Below, piece after piece: positions 8,901 to 15,729 of a stretch of 20,689 nucleotides of DNA (position 1 is the stretch's first letter; each line of letters starts with the position of its first letter). The position numbers and the translations under genes were made by a program. The notes beneath the pieces were generated by a model. The model saw only the letters and a list, made by a program, of their open reading frames with translations, ran no database searches and had not been told where the DNA came from. The stretch comes from UBA8886 sp963578705 (GTDB lineage: Archaea > Thermoplasmatota > Poseidoniia > MGIII > CG-Epi1), in NCBI GenBank assembly GCA_963578705.1, contig CAUZDT010000020.1, positions 1 through 20,689 on the forward strand. Reading direction: 5' to 3'.

Positions 8901-9263
8901 GCGCAGCGGCTCCGCGCTTCCGACGCTACGTATGTTGCCGAGCAGACTATCGAGAAGCACCTGATGCGTGACCTCATCGGTAACCTGCGCGCCTTCGCGA
9001 CACAGGGGGTGCGCTGCAAGAAATGCACCGCCAAGTACCGACGGCCGCCGCTGCGCGAAAGCTGCCCGAAATGCGGCGGCGGACTGCTGCTCAACATCTC
9101 GCGCGCCTCGGTCTCGAAGTACCGCATTATGGCGCATGAAATGGCGCAGCGCTACGAGGCGCGGCCGTTCATTAAGCAGCGGTTGGAGTTGATATTCCAG
9201 TCTATCGAGGACACGCTGGAGAACGAGGAAATCCAGCAGACCAGCCTCGGGGCGTTCATGTGA
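5985..9263 (+). CDS. polC: DNA polymerase D (Pol II) large subunit DP2
   Basis: This is the catalytic polymerase subunit of archaeal family D DNA polymerase, which works at the replication fork with the exonuclease subunit DP1 (not in this window). At 1092 residues it is near the short end of normal and contains no intein, although inteins are common in this gene. The conserved N-terminal block HNSTRCAAIYYAGPIRAAGG sits at about 132-151. A zinc-binding segment follows at C622, C625 and C635. The active-site motif NCDGDED is at 842-848, with D844 and D846 corresponding to the catalytic Asp pair of the N-x-D-G-D motif. A C-terminal zinc finger uses C1011, C1014, C1027 and C1030. The start is GTG at 5985; an in-frame ATG at 6009 is an alternative. 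The stop overlaps the start of the next gene (GTGA). Confidence 0.97.
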   Translation: MAAVASPEMEAYFEALEARASECYELVGRARKAGYDLEDEAEIPRARDLAERVEAQVGPEGIAPRIREVIAKHDRQTAALLVARELASELRDELGVEKALEQAVRTSLSILTEGVLVAPTEGVVRVATMENHNSTRCAAIYYAGPIRAAGGTAQALSVLIADVVRRELGLDAYIPTSAEVERYKEEIPLYKRAVNLQYLPSGDEIDAIVRACPVCITGEPTERIEVAGNRDLPRVETNRLRGGAALVIAEGLCLKAAKVLKHVERLEIGGWDFLRLYAERKREQAGAGEYKYLKDVLVGRPIFAFPDRPGGFRLRYGRTRLTGLAAVALNPATMVALDSFTAIGTQLKIQLPGKAAAVTPCDSIEGPLVLLDDGSCVRLSSRDAAETVAPRIREIIDVGEVLIPPGEFLENNHALVPGGWCVEWWEADLGAAGGESPDGELDFAAALALSQQHSVPLHPAHTFLWHDLSLDELAQLRQLAADGSRDGDDFLFPAAAQPLLLTLGIPFAPAGDALRVGAEADALLHCLGDAPPSAGDDVLAQVSAAAGVEIRARAPTRLGASMGRPEKADVRRMKPPPHVLFPVGPAGGPQRMLNKALESQPSQSQLGRPSKGVELETELRYCRKCSTETVAVHHCGQRTVVKEQAKRREVDLRAEVAAAQRNTGIGVLPPVKGVRSMMSATRTPEALEKGLLRARYDLRVFKDGTLRYDMMNLPLTHFRPAEIGLSVEKARELGYTQDIDGVELRDTTQLLEMRVQDLIISRRASDWLLGVARFVDDELKQLYGCDHFYKLPDAAQPEELIGQLLICLSPHTSAGVLARLIGFTHAKVQYAHPFMHAAKRRNCDGDEDSVMLLLDALLNYSDFFLPTTRGGTMDIPRVLSTRIDPTEIDNEAHNIDLETQLPLEFYQAAARGDHPSTLSEHLDMVSDRLETPAQYHDFGFTHSTSDLNDGPHESRYVVLGTMLEKSQATLELAQRLRASDATYVAEQTIEKHLMRDLIGNLRAFATQGVRCKKCTAKYRRPPLRESCPKCGGGLLLNISRASVSKYRIMAHEMAQRYEARPFIKQRLELIFQSIEDTLENEEIQQTSLGAFM

Positions 9264-9919
9264 TTTACTGGCTGGAGAGCGTCGATTCGACCAACCGCAG
9301 TCTACTCGCACGGCGGCTGCCGCGCTGGGACGCGCTGGTTGCGCGCGAGCAGACGGCGGGCCGCGGTCGCCGCGGCCGCAGCTGGGAATCGCCTGTCGGG
9401 GGACTTTATATGGCGGTCGTCGTGGAAAACGACTCGCTCCTGCCGCTTCGCGCTGGCCTCGCGGCACGCGATGTATTGCAGCCACACTGCCCCGAACGTA
9501 TCGGGCTGAAATGGCCCAACGACCTGCTCTGCGCGGGCAGCAAGCTGGGCGGCATTCTGTGCGAAGCCGATGACGAATTGGCGGTGGCGGGCATTGGCCT
9601 CAACCTTGCGGGTGAGCCGCCGATAGAGGGCGCAACGACGCTCGAGGCGGCGGGCGGCAGCCTGCCACCCGCCGCCGACTGGCAGGCGCGGCTGGAGCCG
9701 CTCGCGACCACCATTATCGCGCGGCTGCGCGAGCTGGTGCGGCTGCCGGCGCCGGAGTTCCTGGCGCGCTATCGCGTCCACGAGCAGCTGCTGGGGCAGC
9801 CGGTTGCGTGGGAGGGTGGCCGCGGCACCGTGCTCGCGGTCGGCACCGACGGCGCGCTGGAGGTGCGCACCGCCGACGGGACCGAGCGGCTCCACGCGGG
9901 CGAGGTGAGCCTTGCCTGA
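9260..9919 (+). CDS. birA: Biotin--protein ligase (BirA-type, no HTH)
   Basis: This enzyme activates biotin with ATP and attaches it to the Lys of a biotin carboxyl carrier protein, for instance in an acyl-CoA carboxylase. Visible signatures are STN (10-12), the biotin/AMP loop GRGRRGRSW (34-42), KWPNDLL (84-90), the SKLGGIL segment with K95, and GIGLNL (111-116). A C-terminal SH3-like domain follows, around 175-217. At 219 residues there is no N-terminal helix-turn-helix, so it is an enzyme-only form and not a repressor. The GTG start overlaps the DP2 stop by 4 bases, and the next gene starts before this one ends, so DP2, this ligase and the peptidase are likely co-translated. The target carboxylase is not in the window. 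Confidence 0.93.
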   Translation: MIYWLESVDSTNRSLLARRLPRWDALVAREQTAGRGRRGRSWESPVGGLYMAVVVENDSLLPLRAGLAARDVLQPHCPERIGLKWPNDLLCAGSKLGGILCEADDELAVAGIGLNLAGEPPIEGATTLEAAGGSLPPAADWQARLEPLATTIIARLRELVRLPAPEFLARYRVHEQLLGQPVAWEGGRGTVLAVGTDGALEVRTADGTERLHAGEVSLA

Positions 9920-10937
9920 ACTGGAACGGCTGCTCGAACAGCTCATCGCGATTCCGTCGATGATGGGTGACGAAATTACCAAAGCGAAGTTCCTTGCCGA
10001 CTACCTTTCCGACTGGGAACCGGAGCTACAGCCGGTTGTCGACGGCACGGTGAATCTCTGGTGCCACGCCCCCGGTGACGGCGCCCCGGTCCTGCTCTGC
10101 GCGCACCTCGACACGGTGCCGCCCGCCCCTGGATGGGAGGCGCCGCACGCACCCCACCGCGAGGGCGGCAACCTTGTCGGCCTCGGCGCAGCTGACATGC
10201 AGGCGGGGCTCGCGATTGCGGTTGAAACGTTCCGCGCCTGCGCCGGCAGCGAGAGCGGCCGGCCGCTCTCGCTGCTGCTGACCTGTGACGAGGAAGGCTG
10301 GTGCCGCGGCGTGAACGCGGCGCTGCCACGGCTGCGCGACTTGGCGCCGGAGATAGTGTTGGTGCCGGAGCCGAGCGGCGAGCGGGTCGTGCTCTCGGCG
10401 CCCGGCCGTGCGGTGTTCCGGTTGGAGCTCGAGACCGAGGGCGGCCACGCGACGCGGGAAGGGGAGAGCGCGCTGGCGCGCATGGCCGAAATCACGCTTG
10501 AAATCGAGGCGGTGGCGGTCGCGGGCAGCCAGATCGTGCTGGAGTTCGCGTCGCGCGCCCGCGGACTCAGCCATCCGCAGGACGCGCAGCTCGTCGTCGA
10601 CCGCCACCTCGTGCAGGGTGAGTCGCGCGACGCTGTGTGCGAAGCGCTGGCGCAGCTCGACCCGCGGCTGACGGTCGCAGAAGCCGAGCGGCCGACGCCG
10701 CCGCCCGAAGCGTACGCGGCCGAGCGTACGCCGTCGGTCGAGCGGCTGCTCGCACTGAGCGGCCACCCGCCCGGCGATTCGTCGTCGGTCGGCGACTTCA
10801 ATTTTCTCGCCACCGTCGCGCCGACCGCCATCCTCGGCCCCGAAGGAGGCAACCTGCACGCGCCGGAGGAGTGGGTCTCGCTGGCATCGGTGCGGAGGGT
10901 TTACGAAACATACCTGCGGTTCCTGCGCGAAGGTTGA
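9912..10937 (+). CDS. M20 family metallopeptidase (ArgE/DapE/LysK-like)
   Basis: This is a zinc-dependent amidohydrolase of the family that deacylates N-acyl amino acids or cleaves small peptides. Metal ligands and catalytic residues are recognisable: AHLDT with H65 and D67, GLGAADM with D95 as the bridging ligand, CDEEG with E127 (base) and E128, E153 in PEPSG, and H316 in the C-terminal LHAPEEW. A GGHA (177-180) marks the small dimerisation domain. Length is 341 residues, close to the shorter LysK/ArgE-type members. The start is a TTG at 9912, overlapping the biotin ligase stop by 8 bases. Later ATGs at 9960 and 9963 would remove the first conserved helix. No arginine or lysine biosynthesis genes are nearby, so the substrate remains open. 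Confidence 0.88.
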   Translation: MPELERLLEQLIAIPSMMGDEITKAKFLADYLSDWEPELQPVVDGTVNLWCHAPGDGAPVLLCAHLDTVPPAPGWEAPHAPHREGGNLVGLGAADMQAGLAIAVETFRACAGSESGRPLSLLLTCDEEGWCRGVNAALPRLRDLAPEIVLVPEPSGERVVLSAPGRAVFRLELETEGGHATREGESALARMAEITLEIEAVAVAGSQIVLEFASRARGLSHPQDAQLVVDRHLVQGESRDAVCEALAQLDPRLTVAEAERPTPPPEAYAAERTPSVERLLALSGHPPGDSSSVGDFNFLATVAPTAILGPEGGNLHAPEEWVSLASVRRVYETYLRFLREG

Positions 10938-10954
10938 GGGGGCCGCCGCAGGCG

Positions 10955-10961
10955 CTAAAAT
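10955..10961 (+). promoter_or_regulatory. Possible TATA box for the metzincin-like lipoprotein
   Basis: CTAAAAT is the only AT-rich stretch in the 43-base gap after the M20 gene. It is centred about 23 bases before the GTG at 10981, consistent with a leaderless transcript. Confidence 0.42.
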
Positions 10962-10980
10962 CCCCCGCCGTTCGCGGCGC

Positions 10981-11715
10981 GTGAACCTGAAGCTGGCGCT
11001 GGCGATGGCGCTGCTGCTGCCGCTGGCGGGCTGCCTGCACGACTCGCAGCTGGGGCCGTTCGACTGCGACCCCTCGACCGGCGCCTGCCGCTACGAAATC
11101 CTGCGCGGCGACCCGTACGGTGAGCTGCTGCTCGAAATCAGTCACGTACAGGGCAACGCGCCCGACAGCGAAGCGCTCGACCTGCTCAGGCAGCGCATCT
11201 CGGAGACAACTGGGAAGTCGACGGTCTCCACCCAGCAGCACGCGTTCAGCAGCGACGACGATTCCTACACGCTCGAAGAGATCGTCGCGCTCGAGGAGCG
11301 CGAGCGGACGCGCCACAAGGGCCAGGGTATTTTCGTCATCCACCTGCTCTACCTGAACGGCGAATACGGTGACAACCCGGACGCGCTGGGGGTCGCTTAC
11401 CGCGGCTCTTCCATCGTCATCTTCAAGGAGCAGGTCGAGGACGCCGCATTCCTGTTCGTCTCAGCGCAGGATATCGAGAAGGCGGTGCTGGTCCATGAAT
11501 ACGGCCATCTCGTCGCGCTGGTTAACATAGGCTACACGTCGCCGCACGACCACGAGGACGCCGACCATCCCGGTCACTCGAACAACGAGGACTCGGTAAT
11601 GTACTGGGCCGTGGAATCGGTCGATCTAGGAACGCAGCTGGCGGGCGGGCCGCCGGACCAGTTCGACAGCGACGACCTGGACGACCTGCGCCGCATGCGC
11701 GAAGGCAAGCTGTGA
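10981..11715 (+). CDS. Predicted zinc metalloprotease lipoprotein
   Basis: The first 17 residues form a short signal peptide ending at LAGC (15-18), a lipobox, so the product should be anchored outside the cell. The core carries HEYGH (172-176), the H-E-x-x-H zinc motif. It is followed by a His/Asp-rich stretch, HDHEDADHPGH (189-199), offering the third ligand, and SVMYW (205-209), reminiscent of the Met-turn of metzincins. This combination matches a group of uncharacterised predicted Zn-dependent protease lipoproteins that I recognise by motif only. Length is 244 residues. The start is GTG. The stop overlaps the VanZ-like gene (GTGA), suggesting co-expression. Substrate unknown. A long Asp-rich C-terminus (228-235) is typical of exported acidic proteins. 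Confidence 0.8.
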   Translation: MNLKLALAMALLLPLAGCLHDSQLGPFDCDPSTGACRYEILRGDPYGELLLEISHVQGNAPDSEALDLLRQRISETTGKSTVSTQQHAFSSDDDSYTLEEIVALEERERTRHKGQGIFVIHLLYLNGEYGDNPDALGVAYRGSSIVIFKEQVEDAAFLFVSAQDIEKAVLVHEYGHLVALVNIGYTSPHDHEDADHPGHSNNEDSVMYWAVESVDLGTQLAGGPPDQFDSDDLDDLRRMREGKL

Positions 11716-12074
11716 CCCCGCGACTGGCGTGGGCGCTTGCGCTGGGCTGGATGGCGCTGATTGCCCTGTTGAGCCACCAGTCGGCCTGGCTGGGACCGGC
11801 GACCGCGAGCGGGCTGCCGCTGGCGGACAAGCTGGACCATCTGGCGGAGTTCGCGCTGCTCGGCGCGTTGCTGCGGAACGCAGTCACGCGCCACAACCCG
11901 CTGCCGGTCGTCGCGCCGGCGTTCTTCGTACTCGCGCTTGGCGCCAGCTACGGCGCGCTCGACGAGCTGCACCAGTCGCTGGTGCCGGGGCGCAGCGCAG
12001 AGCTGGGCGACTGGCTGGCCGATGCGGTGGGCGTCGCGCTGGGTAGCTACACCCTAGACCGTTGGCAGCGTTAG
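11712..12074 (+). CDS. VanZ-like family membrane protein
   Basis: This 120-residue protein has about four hydrophobic segments and two VanZ-family hallmarks: DKLDHLAEFALLG around 39-51, and YGALDELHQSLVPGR followed by GDWLADAVGVALG around 80-110. VanZ domains occur in many small membrane proteins of unknown biochemical role; one member gives teicoplanin resistance in enterococci, but that role should not be carried over here. The GTG start lies within the stop of the metalloprotease lipoprotein gene. Its TAG is only three bases from the stop of the convergent LysRS gene, so any terminator must lie inside coding sequence. Confidence 0.85.
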   Translation: MTPRLAWALALGWMALIALLSHQSAWLGPATASGLPLADKLDHLAEFALLGALLRNAVTRHNPLPVVAPAFFVLALGASYGALDELHQSLVPGRSAELGDWLADAVGVALGSYTLDRWQR

Positions 12075-12077
12075 CCG

Positions 12078-13595
12078 CTACGCGTAGTTGCGCAACCGTT
12101 TGACGACCCATTCGCGCTCGAGCGTCGCGAGGAAGAAGCCCAGCCGGGGCCCGTGCTGCTGGCCGAGCAGCGCGCAGTAAACCAGTTCGAAGAGCGCCTT
12201 CGCGTCGCGCCCGCTCGCTTCCTGCGCCGCGTAGAACAGGTCGTGGAGCGGCTGGGGCTGCCATTTTACCTCAGCGAGCAGCCCCGCCAGCGTGGCGAGC
12301 GCGACGCGCTCGCCACTCTCGAGCTCGAGGCGTGGCGGCCGCTTGAGCAGCGTGAAGCGCACCGCGTCGGGCGCCGGGCCGTCGAGCCAGTTTTCGAGGC
12401 AGTCCAGCCGCCGCCCCAGCCATTCGCGGTCGGCGGCGGAGACGTCGCCCAGTTCGCCAGTCTGCTGCAGCGTCTCGACCACGCCGTCGAGTCCGGGGCG
12501 CGACTGGGCGAGGGTCACGAGGTGGCGATACGGCACCGCCGGTAGCGCTTCTGGAATCTCCGCGACCTGTGACAGCTCCCATGCGCGCGAGTTATCGCTG
12601 GTGTCGCCGGTGAAGCGCGCCTGCCCGGCGCGGTCGTAGTCGTCGACCAGGTTCAGGACCCCGAGCCCGGGGTCGAAGTCGATGTGCCGCTGCGGCTGCG
12701 GTTTCAGCACCAGCCAGCGCAGCGCTTCGGGCGGGGCGATGCGCAGCATCTCGGCCGCCGAAACGGCGACGCCGGTCGAGGAGTGCATCGCTCCGGCGCC
12801 CTTGAGGTGAATCCACTCGTAGATGAGGTGTTCGGGGGCGCTGCCGTCGTAGATGGCTTCAATGATTTCCTTGCCGGTATCAAAGCTGCCGCCGCGGGTG
12901 GCGTGGTCCTTGCCGAAGGCCTCGAAGGTGACGCCGAGCCAGCTCCACTTGGCGGGCCAGTCGAGTCGCCACGGCAGCTTCCCTTCGCCCGCGGAGAGGT
13001 CGTTGACCACCGTCTCGCCCGCTTCGTTCTCGAACTCGAGCGTGGGCCATTCGCACTTCGTGACGCGGCCGTTGACTAGCCGCCCGTCGCTGTCGCGGCA
13101 GGTCCACGGGAACCAGTCGCGCGGCAGTTGCCGCCCGCTGACGCGCTCGAGGATTTCGCGTGCCCGCGCCGCGTTCTCGACCGCGGCGCGGGTGCAGTCT
13201 ACGAATCGGCCTTCGCGGTAGGCGGCGTGGTTGTCGACCACCCGCGGCGCGACCCCCACTTCGCGCAGTGCTTCGAAAAACGGCTTCAGGAAGTAGTCGG
13301 CGTAGCTGCCGTCCCCTTCCGGGGCGGGGATTTCCGCCAGCGGATGCCCGACCCACTCGGCGTAGCTATCGTCGAGGAACGGGTAGACCTTGCGCAGCGG
13401 GTCGGCTGTGTCCGCCACGTAGATCAGCTCCGCTTCGCCACCCGCGTTGCGCACCGCTCGCGCCACCGCGTCCGCTGTCAGGATTTCGCGCATGCTGCCG
13501 ACATGGATTGGTCCCGAAGGCGTGATTCCCGACGAGATTACGTGGCGCTTCCCGCGCTCGAGCAGCCGCGCGGCGGCGACGTCCGCCCAGTGCAT
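12078..13595 (-). CDS. lysS: Class I lysyl-tRNA synthetase
   Basis: This enzyme charges tRNA-Lys using a Rossmann-fold class I catalytic domain, the form used by most euryarchaea. SSGITPSGPIHVGS (21-34) contains the HIGH-like element PIHVGS. WPAKWSWLGVTFEAFGKDH (213-231) and GGSFDTG (235-241) are further family blocks. After WIHLKGAG the KMSKS-position loop reads AMHSSTG (269-275) instead of a Lys-containing KMSSSKG-type loop, which is noteworthy because the loop Lys normally helps ATP activation. HIDFDPGLGVLNLVDDYDR follows as expected. Length is 505 residues; the C-terminal helical cage domain is present. The ATG at 13595 directly abuts the stop of gfcR, so the two form an operon. Confidence 0.95.
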   Translation of the reverse strand: MHWADVAAARLLERGKRHVISSGITPSGPIHVGSMREILTADAVARAVRNAGGEAELIYVADTADPLRKVYPFLDDSYAEWVGHPLAEIPAPEGDGSYADYFLKPFFEALREVGVAPRVVDNHAAYREGRFVDCTRAAVENAARAREILERVSGRQLPRDWFPWTCRDSDGRLVNGRVTKCEWPTLEFENEAGETVVNDLSAGEGKLPWRLDWPAKWSWLGVTFEAFGKDHATRGGSFDTGKEIIEAIYDGSAPEHLIYEWIHLKGAGAMHSSTGVAVSAAEMLRIAPPEALRWLVLKPQPQRHIDFDPGLGVLNLVDDYDRAGQARFTGDTSDNSRAWELSQVAEIPEALPAVPYRHLVTLAQSRPGLDGVVETLQQTGELGDVSAADREWLGRRLDCLENWLDGPAPDAVRFTLLKRPPRLELESGERVALATLAGLLAEVKWQPQPLHDLFYAAQEASGRDAKALFELVYCALLGQQHGPRLGFFLATLEREWVVKRLRNYA

Positions 13596-14192
13596 TCAGG
13601 TGCCGACGGGCCGCGCGCGGACCAGCGCACGCAGCGGCACGCCGTCCAGTTCGTTTTCGGCTCGCTTATTGACAACTACAATCACCAGCACCGGTTCGCC
13701 GCCTTCCTGTTTTATGAACTCGATAACCTCGCACGAAGTGGCGCCGGAGCTGACGACGTCATCGATGATTACCACTGCCTTGTCCTTGAGGCCGGCGAAG
13801 TTGGACGCGAAGTCGATAGAGGTATCCTCTCGCGACGGCCGTATCATGGCGAAGTCAACTTCCAGCAGCTCCGAGATGAGCGTGCCGAGCGGGACGCCGT
13901 TGGCCATCACGCCTGCGATGACCTCGACATCGAAGTCGTGTTTCTCCTGCTCCTCGAGGATGATGTCGGCCATGATTTCGGCAACAGCGCGCATCCGGAA
14001 GCCGGAAACGCCGATTGTGCGCCAGCCCGCCTTGACGTCGGCCGGCGGCCGCTCCCCCGGCTTGGACGCCTTCTTCGCGAGCAGCCATTCAACCGTCGCC
14101 CGTGACAGGTGCAGCTCCTGACAGATTTCGCGCGTCGAGAGTCCTTTCTCGCGTAATTCGTCGGCGCGCTCGGATAGAGTCTCTATCGACAC
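13596..14192 (-). CDS. gfcR: GfcR-type PRTase-like transcription regulator
   Basis: At 198 residues the protein joins an N-terminal helix-turn-helix (about 18-40, STREICQELHLSRATVEWLL) to a type I phosphoribosyltransferase domain. The PRPP-binding loop VVIIDDVVSSGAT is at 140-152. This architecture is that of archaeal 'orotate phosphoribosyltransferase-like' proteins. The Haloferax member GfcR was shown to regulate glycolytic enzyme genes, so a DNA-binding sensor of a phosphorylated metabolite is more likely than a true PyrE. The start ATG at 14192 lies about 22 bases after a CTTTAATAG box, implying a leaderless message. It sits directly upstream of lysS with no intervening base. Confidence 0.9.
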   Translation of the reverse strand: MSIETLSERADELREKGLSTREICQELHLSRATVEWLLAKKASKPGERPPADVKAGWRTIGVSGFRMRAVAEIMADIILEEQEKHDFDVEVIAGVMANGVPLGTLISELLEVDFAMIRPSREDTSIDFASNFAGLKDKAVVIIDDVVSSGATSCEVIEFIKQEGGEPVLVIVVVNKRAENELDGVPLRALVRARPVGT

Positions 14193-14213
14193 GGGCTTCG
14201 ACTCGCTTCCCCG

Positions 14214-14222
14214 CTATTAAAG
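14214..14222 (-). promoter_or_regulatory. TATA box for gfcR-lysS
   Basis: On the minus strand this reads CTTTAATAG, identical to the box before the S8e gene. Its centre is 26 bases from the gfcR ATG, the expected distance for transcription starting at the start codon. Confidence 0.6.
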
Positions 14223-14231
14223 TCTATCCGG

Positions 14232-15650
14232 TTATATCTCGGCGGTGCCGGCCAGCCCACACTCGCCGCACTTGACCTTCTGCGCGCGCCCCAGTTTCGG
14301 CACCTTCATCCGCGCCCCACAGCCGGGGCAGGCGATGGTCACCGTCCCGGTCGCCCCGATCGGCCTGACCTTCAGCGGTGCACCGCCTGACGGGGGTGCG
14401 ACGGGCGGCGGCGGCAAGCCGCCGCCGAACGGCAGGTCGATATCGAGGTAGAATACCGCGCCGACCGCCCCCGCTAGCAGCAGCAGCGCCGCGACCGCGA
14501 GGCCGAGCGTGCGCGCGTCGACCGGCAGCTCGGAGCCGCCGCTATCGCCTCCGGCGATTGGCAGCGCGTAACTGGCGAGCGCGCCACCGCCATTGGTGAC
14601 GACGCGCCCGCCGCCGAATTGTACGCTGCTCGCGCCGGCATCGCTGACGGTGCTGGCGAGCAGCTTCCCGCTGGCCGAGAGCAGCAGCAGGTCGGGCTCG
14701 CCCAGCCCCCAGCCGGCGACCGCGACGCGGCTGTCAGAGACGGCGAGCACCGGCCCAATCAGGCTCGCTTCCATCTCGAATTCCCACGCCGGCTCGCTCG
14801 AGTCGGGGGTGAACCCAGTCACCACCTGCGACGAGCTGCCGTGCAGAACCGCCAGCAGGCCACCGTCAGGCGCGAGCCCGATGGCGTGGATCGAGTCCTG
14901 CTCGTGGGATTCGAAGCGCCAGCTGCGCTCGCTGCCGCCGCTGAAAAGGTAGGTCGAGAGCGACCCCTGCGTTGCGAGGCAAAGGGTGCTACCGTCGTCG
15001 GAGATTTCGAGCTGCTGCGCAGCGCCGTCGAGCGGGTACGTCTGCTTTAGGCTGCCGTCATTGCGCAGCAGCACGTAGAGATTGCCCTTGCCAGCCACGG
15101 CGATGTAGTCGCTGCTCATCTCCAGCAGCGACGTCGCGTTGAGGCCGCGCCGCACCTCGTCGCGCTGTTCTTCCGAGTAGTCGAATTCGCTGTCCGGGAA
15201 TTCCCATTTCTGCCGGACGTCGCCCTGGTTCAGGAACCACCAGAGCCGGACATTGCCGCTGTCATAAACGGCGGTGTAGTAATCGCCGGATGGCGAGATG
15301 GCGGCCGCCAGCGGAATTTCGCCCGCGAAGTCGTGGTGCGAGAGCGCTCCCCCCGTCCGGCCGTAGAGCGTCAGGAACTTGCCCGAAATTGCGACGAAGC
15401 GCTCGCCGTCAGCCGAGACGACCACGTCATCGATGGGATTTTCGTCAAGCTGCTCGCCCTCCGGCTCTGCTTCGCCCGGGGCGAAGAGCAGCAGGTTGCC
15501 GCCCACGTCGCCGGTCACGGTCACGCCGGTTTCGGTGGCGACGTCCCACACTGTGATGGTGCGGCCGACATCCTGCTCGACCGGCGCACCGAAGGCGCTC
15601 GCGAATGGCGCCAGCAACAGCAGTGCCAGCAGGAGGACTCCCCGTTTCAC
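14232..15650 (-). CDS. Exported beta-propeller, single-TM, zinc-ribbon protein
   Basis: This 472-residue protein begins (GTG start) with a signal peptide (about 1-19). A long region of WD40/PQQ-like repeats (about 28-365) follows, with recurring patterns such as LAAAISPSGDYYTAVYDSG and LEISDDGSTLCLATQG. One TM helix (381-402) and a Pro-rich linker (about 412-423) come next. The tail is a zinc ribbon with C441, C444, C461 and C464 (CPGCG ... CGECG). The predicted topology is propeller outside, ribbon inside. The design looks like a sensor or anchor linking an extracellular binding domain to a cytoplasmic metal-binding module, but no partner or ligand can be named. It is divergent from the S8e gene, with back-to-back TATA boxes in a 79-base gap. 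Confidence 0.78.
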   Translation of the reverse strand: MKRGVLLLALLLLAPFASAFGAPVEQDVGRTITVWDVATETGVTVTGDVGGNLLLFAPGEAEPEGEQLDENPIDDVVVSADGERFVAISGKFLTLYGRTGGALSHHDFAGEIPLAAAISPSGDYYTAVYDSGNVRLWWFLNQGDVRQKWEFPDSEFDYSEEQRDEVRRGLNATSLLEMSSDYIAVAGKGNLYVLLRNDGSLKQTYPLDGAAQQLEISDDGSTLCLATQGSLSTYLFSGGSERSWRFESHEQDSIHAIGLAPDGGLLAVLHGSSSQVVTGFTPDSSEPAWEFEMEASLIGPVLAVSDSRVAVAGWGLGEPDLLLLSASGKLLASTVSDAGASSVQFGGGRVVTNGGGALASYALPIAGGDSGGSELPVDARTLGLAVAALLLLAGAVGAVFYLDIDLPFGGGLPPPPVAPPSGGAPLKVRPIGATGTVTIACPGCGARMKVPKLGRAQKVKCGECGLAGTAEI

Positions 15651-15670
15651 GCCGCGCCACTGAGGACGGG

Positions 15671-15680
15671 ACTATAAGCT
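15671..15680 (-). promoter_or_regulatory. TATA box for the propeller/zinc-ribbon gene
   Basis: The minus strand reads AGCTTATAGT, centred about 25 bases before the GTG at 15650. This fits leaderless transcription and supports that start. Confidence 0.5.
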
Positions 15681-15694
15681 TCCGGGGGTTGAAC

Positions 15695-15703
15695 CTTTAA
15701 TAG
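15695..15703 (+). promoter_or_regulatory. TATA box for the S8e-SRP19 operon
   Basis: CTTTAATAG, identical to the gfcR box, is centred 31 bases before the ATG at 15730. This predicts a leader of only a few bases. Confidence 0.58.
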
Positions 15704-15729
15704 GGGGCGCTCGTGCGCAGAAGCTTACC

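Noticed and set aside
5985..9263. Possible intein in DP2
   Set aside because: The 1092-residue length and continuous conserved blocks leave no room for an intein, and no splice-type Cys/His-Asn boundaries were seen around the NCDGDED motif.
8397..9485. Long minus-strand open frame (362 residues) over the end of DP2 and the start of the biotin ligase gene
   Set aside because: It lies antisense to conserved DP2 zinc-finger and catalytic segments and has a biased composition with no recognisable motif.
13128..14105. Plus-strand open frame of 325 residues over lysS and gfcR
   Set aside because: It is antisense to two clear conserved genes, and its product has low-complexity Arg/Ala/Asp composition.
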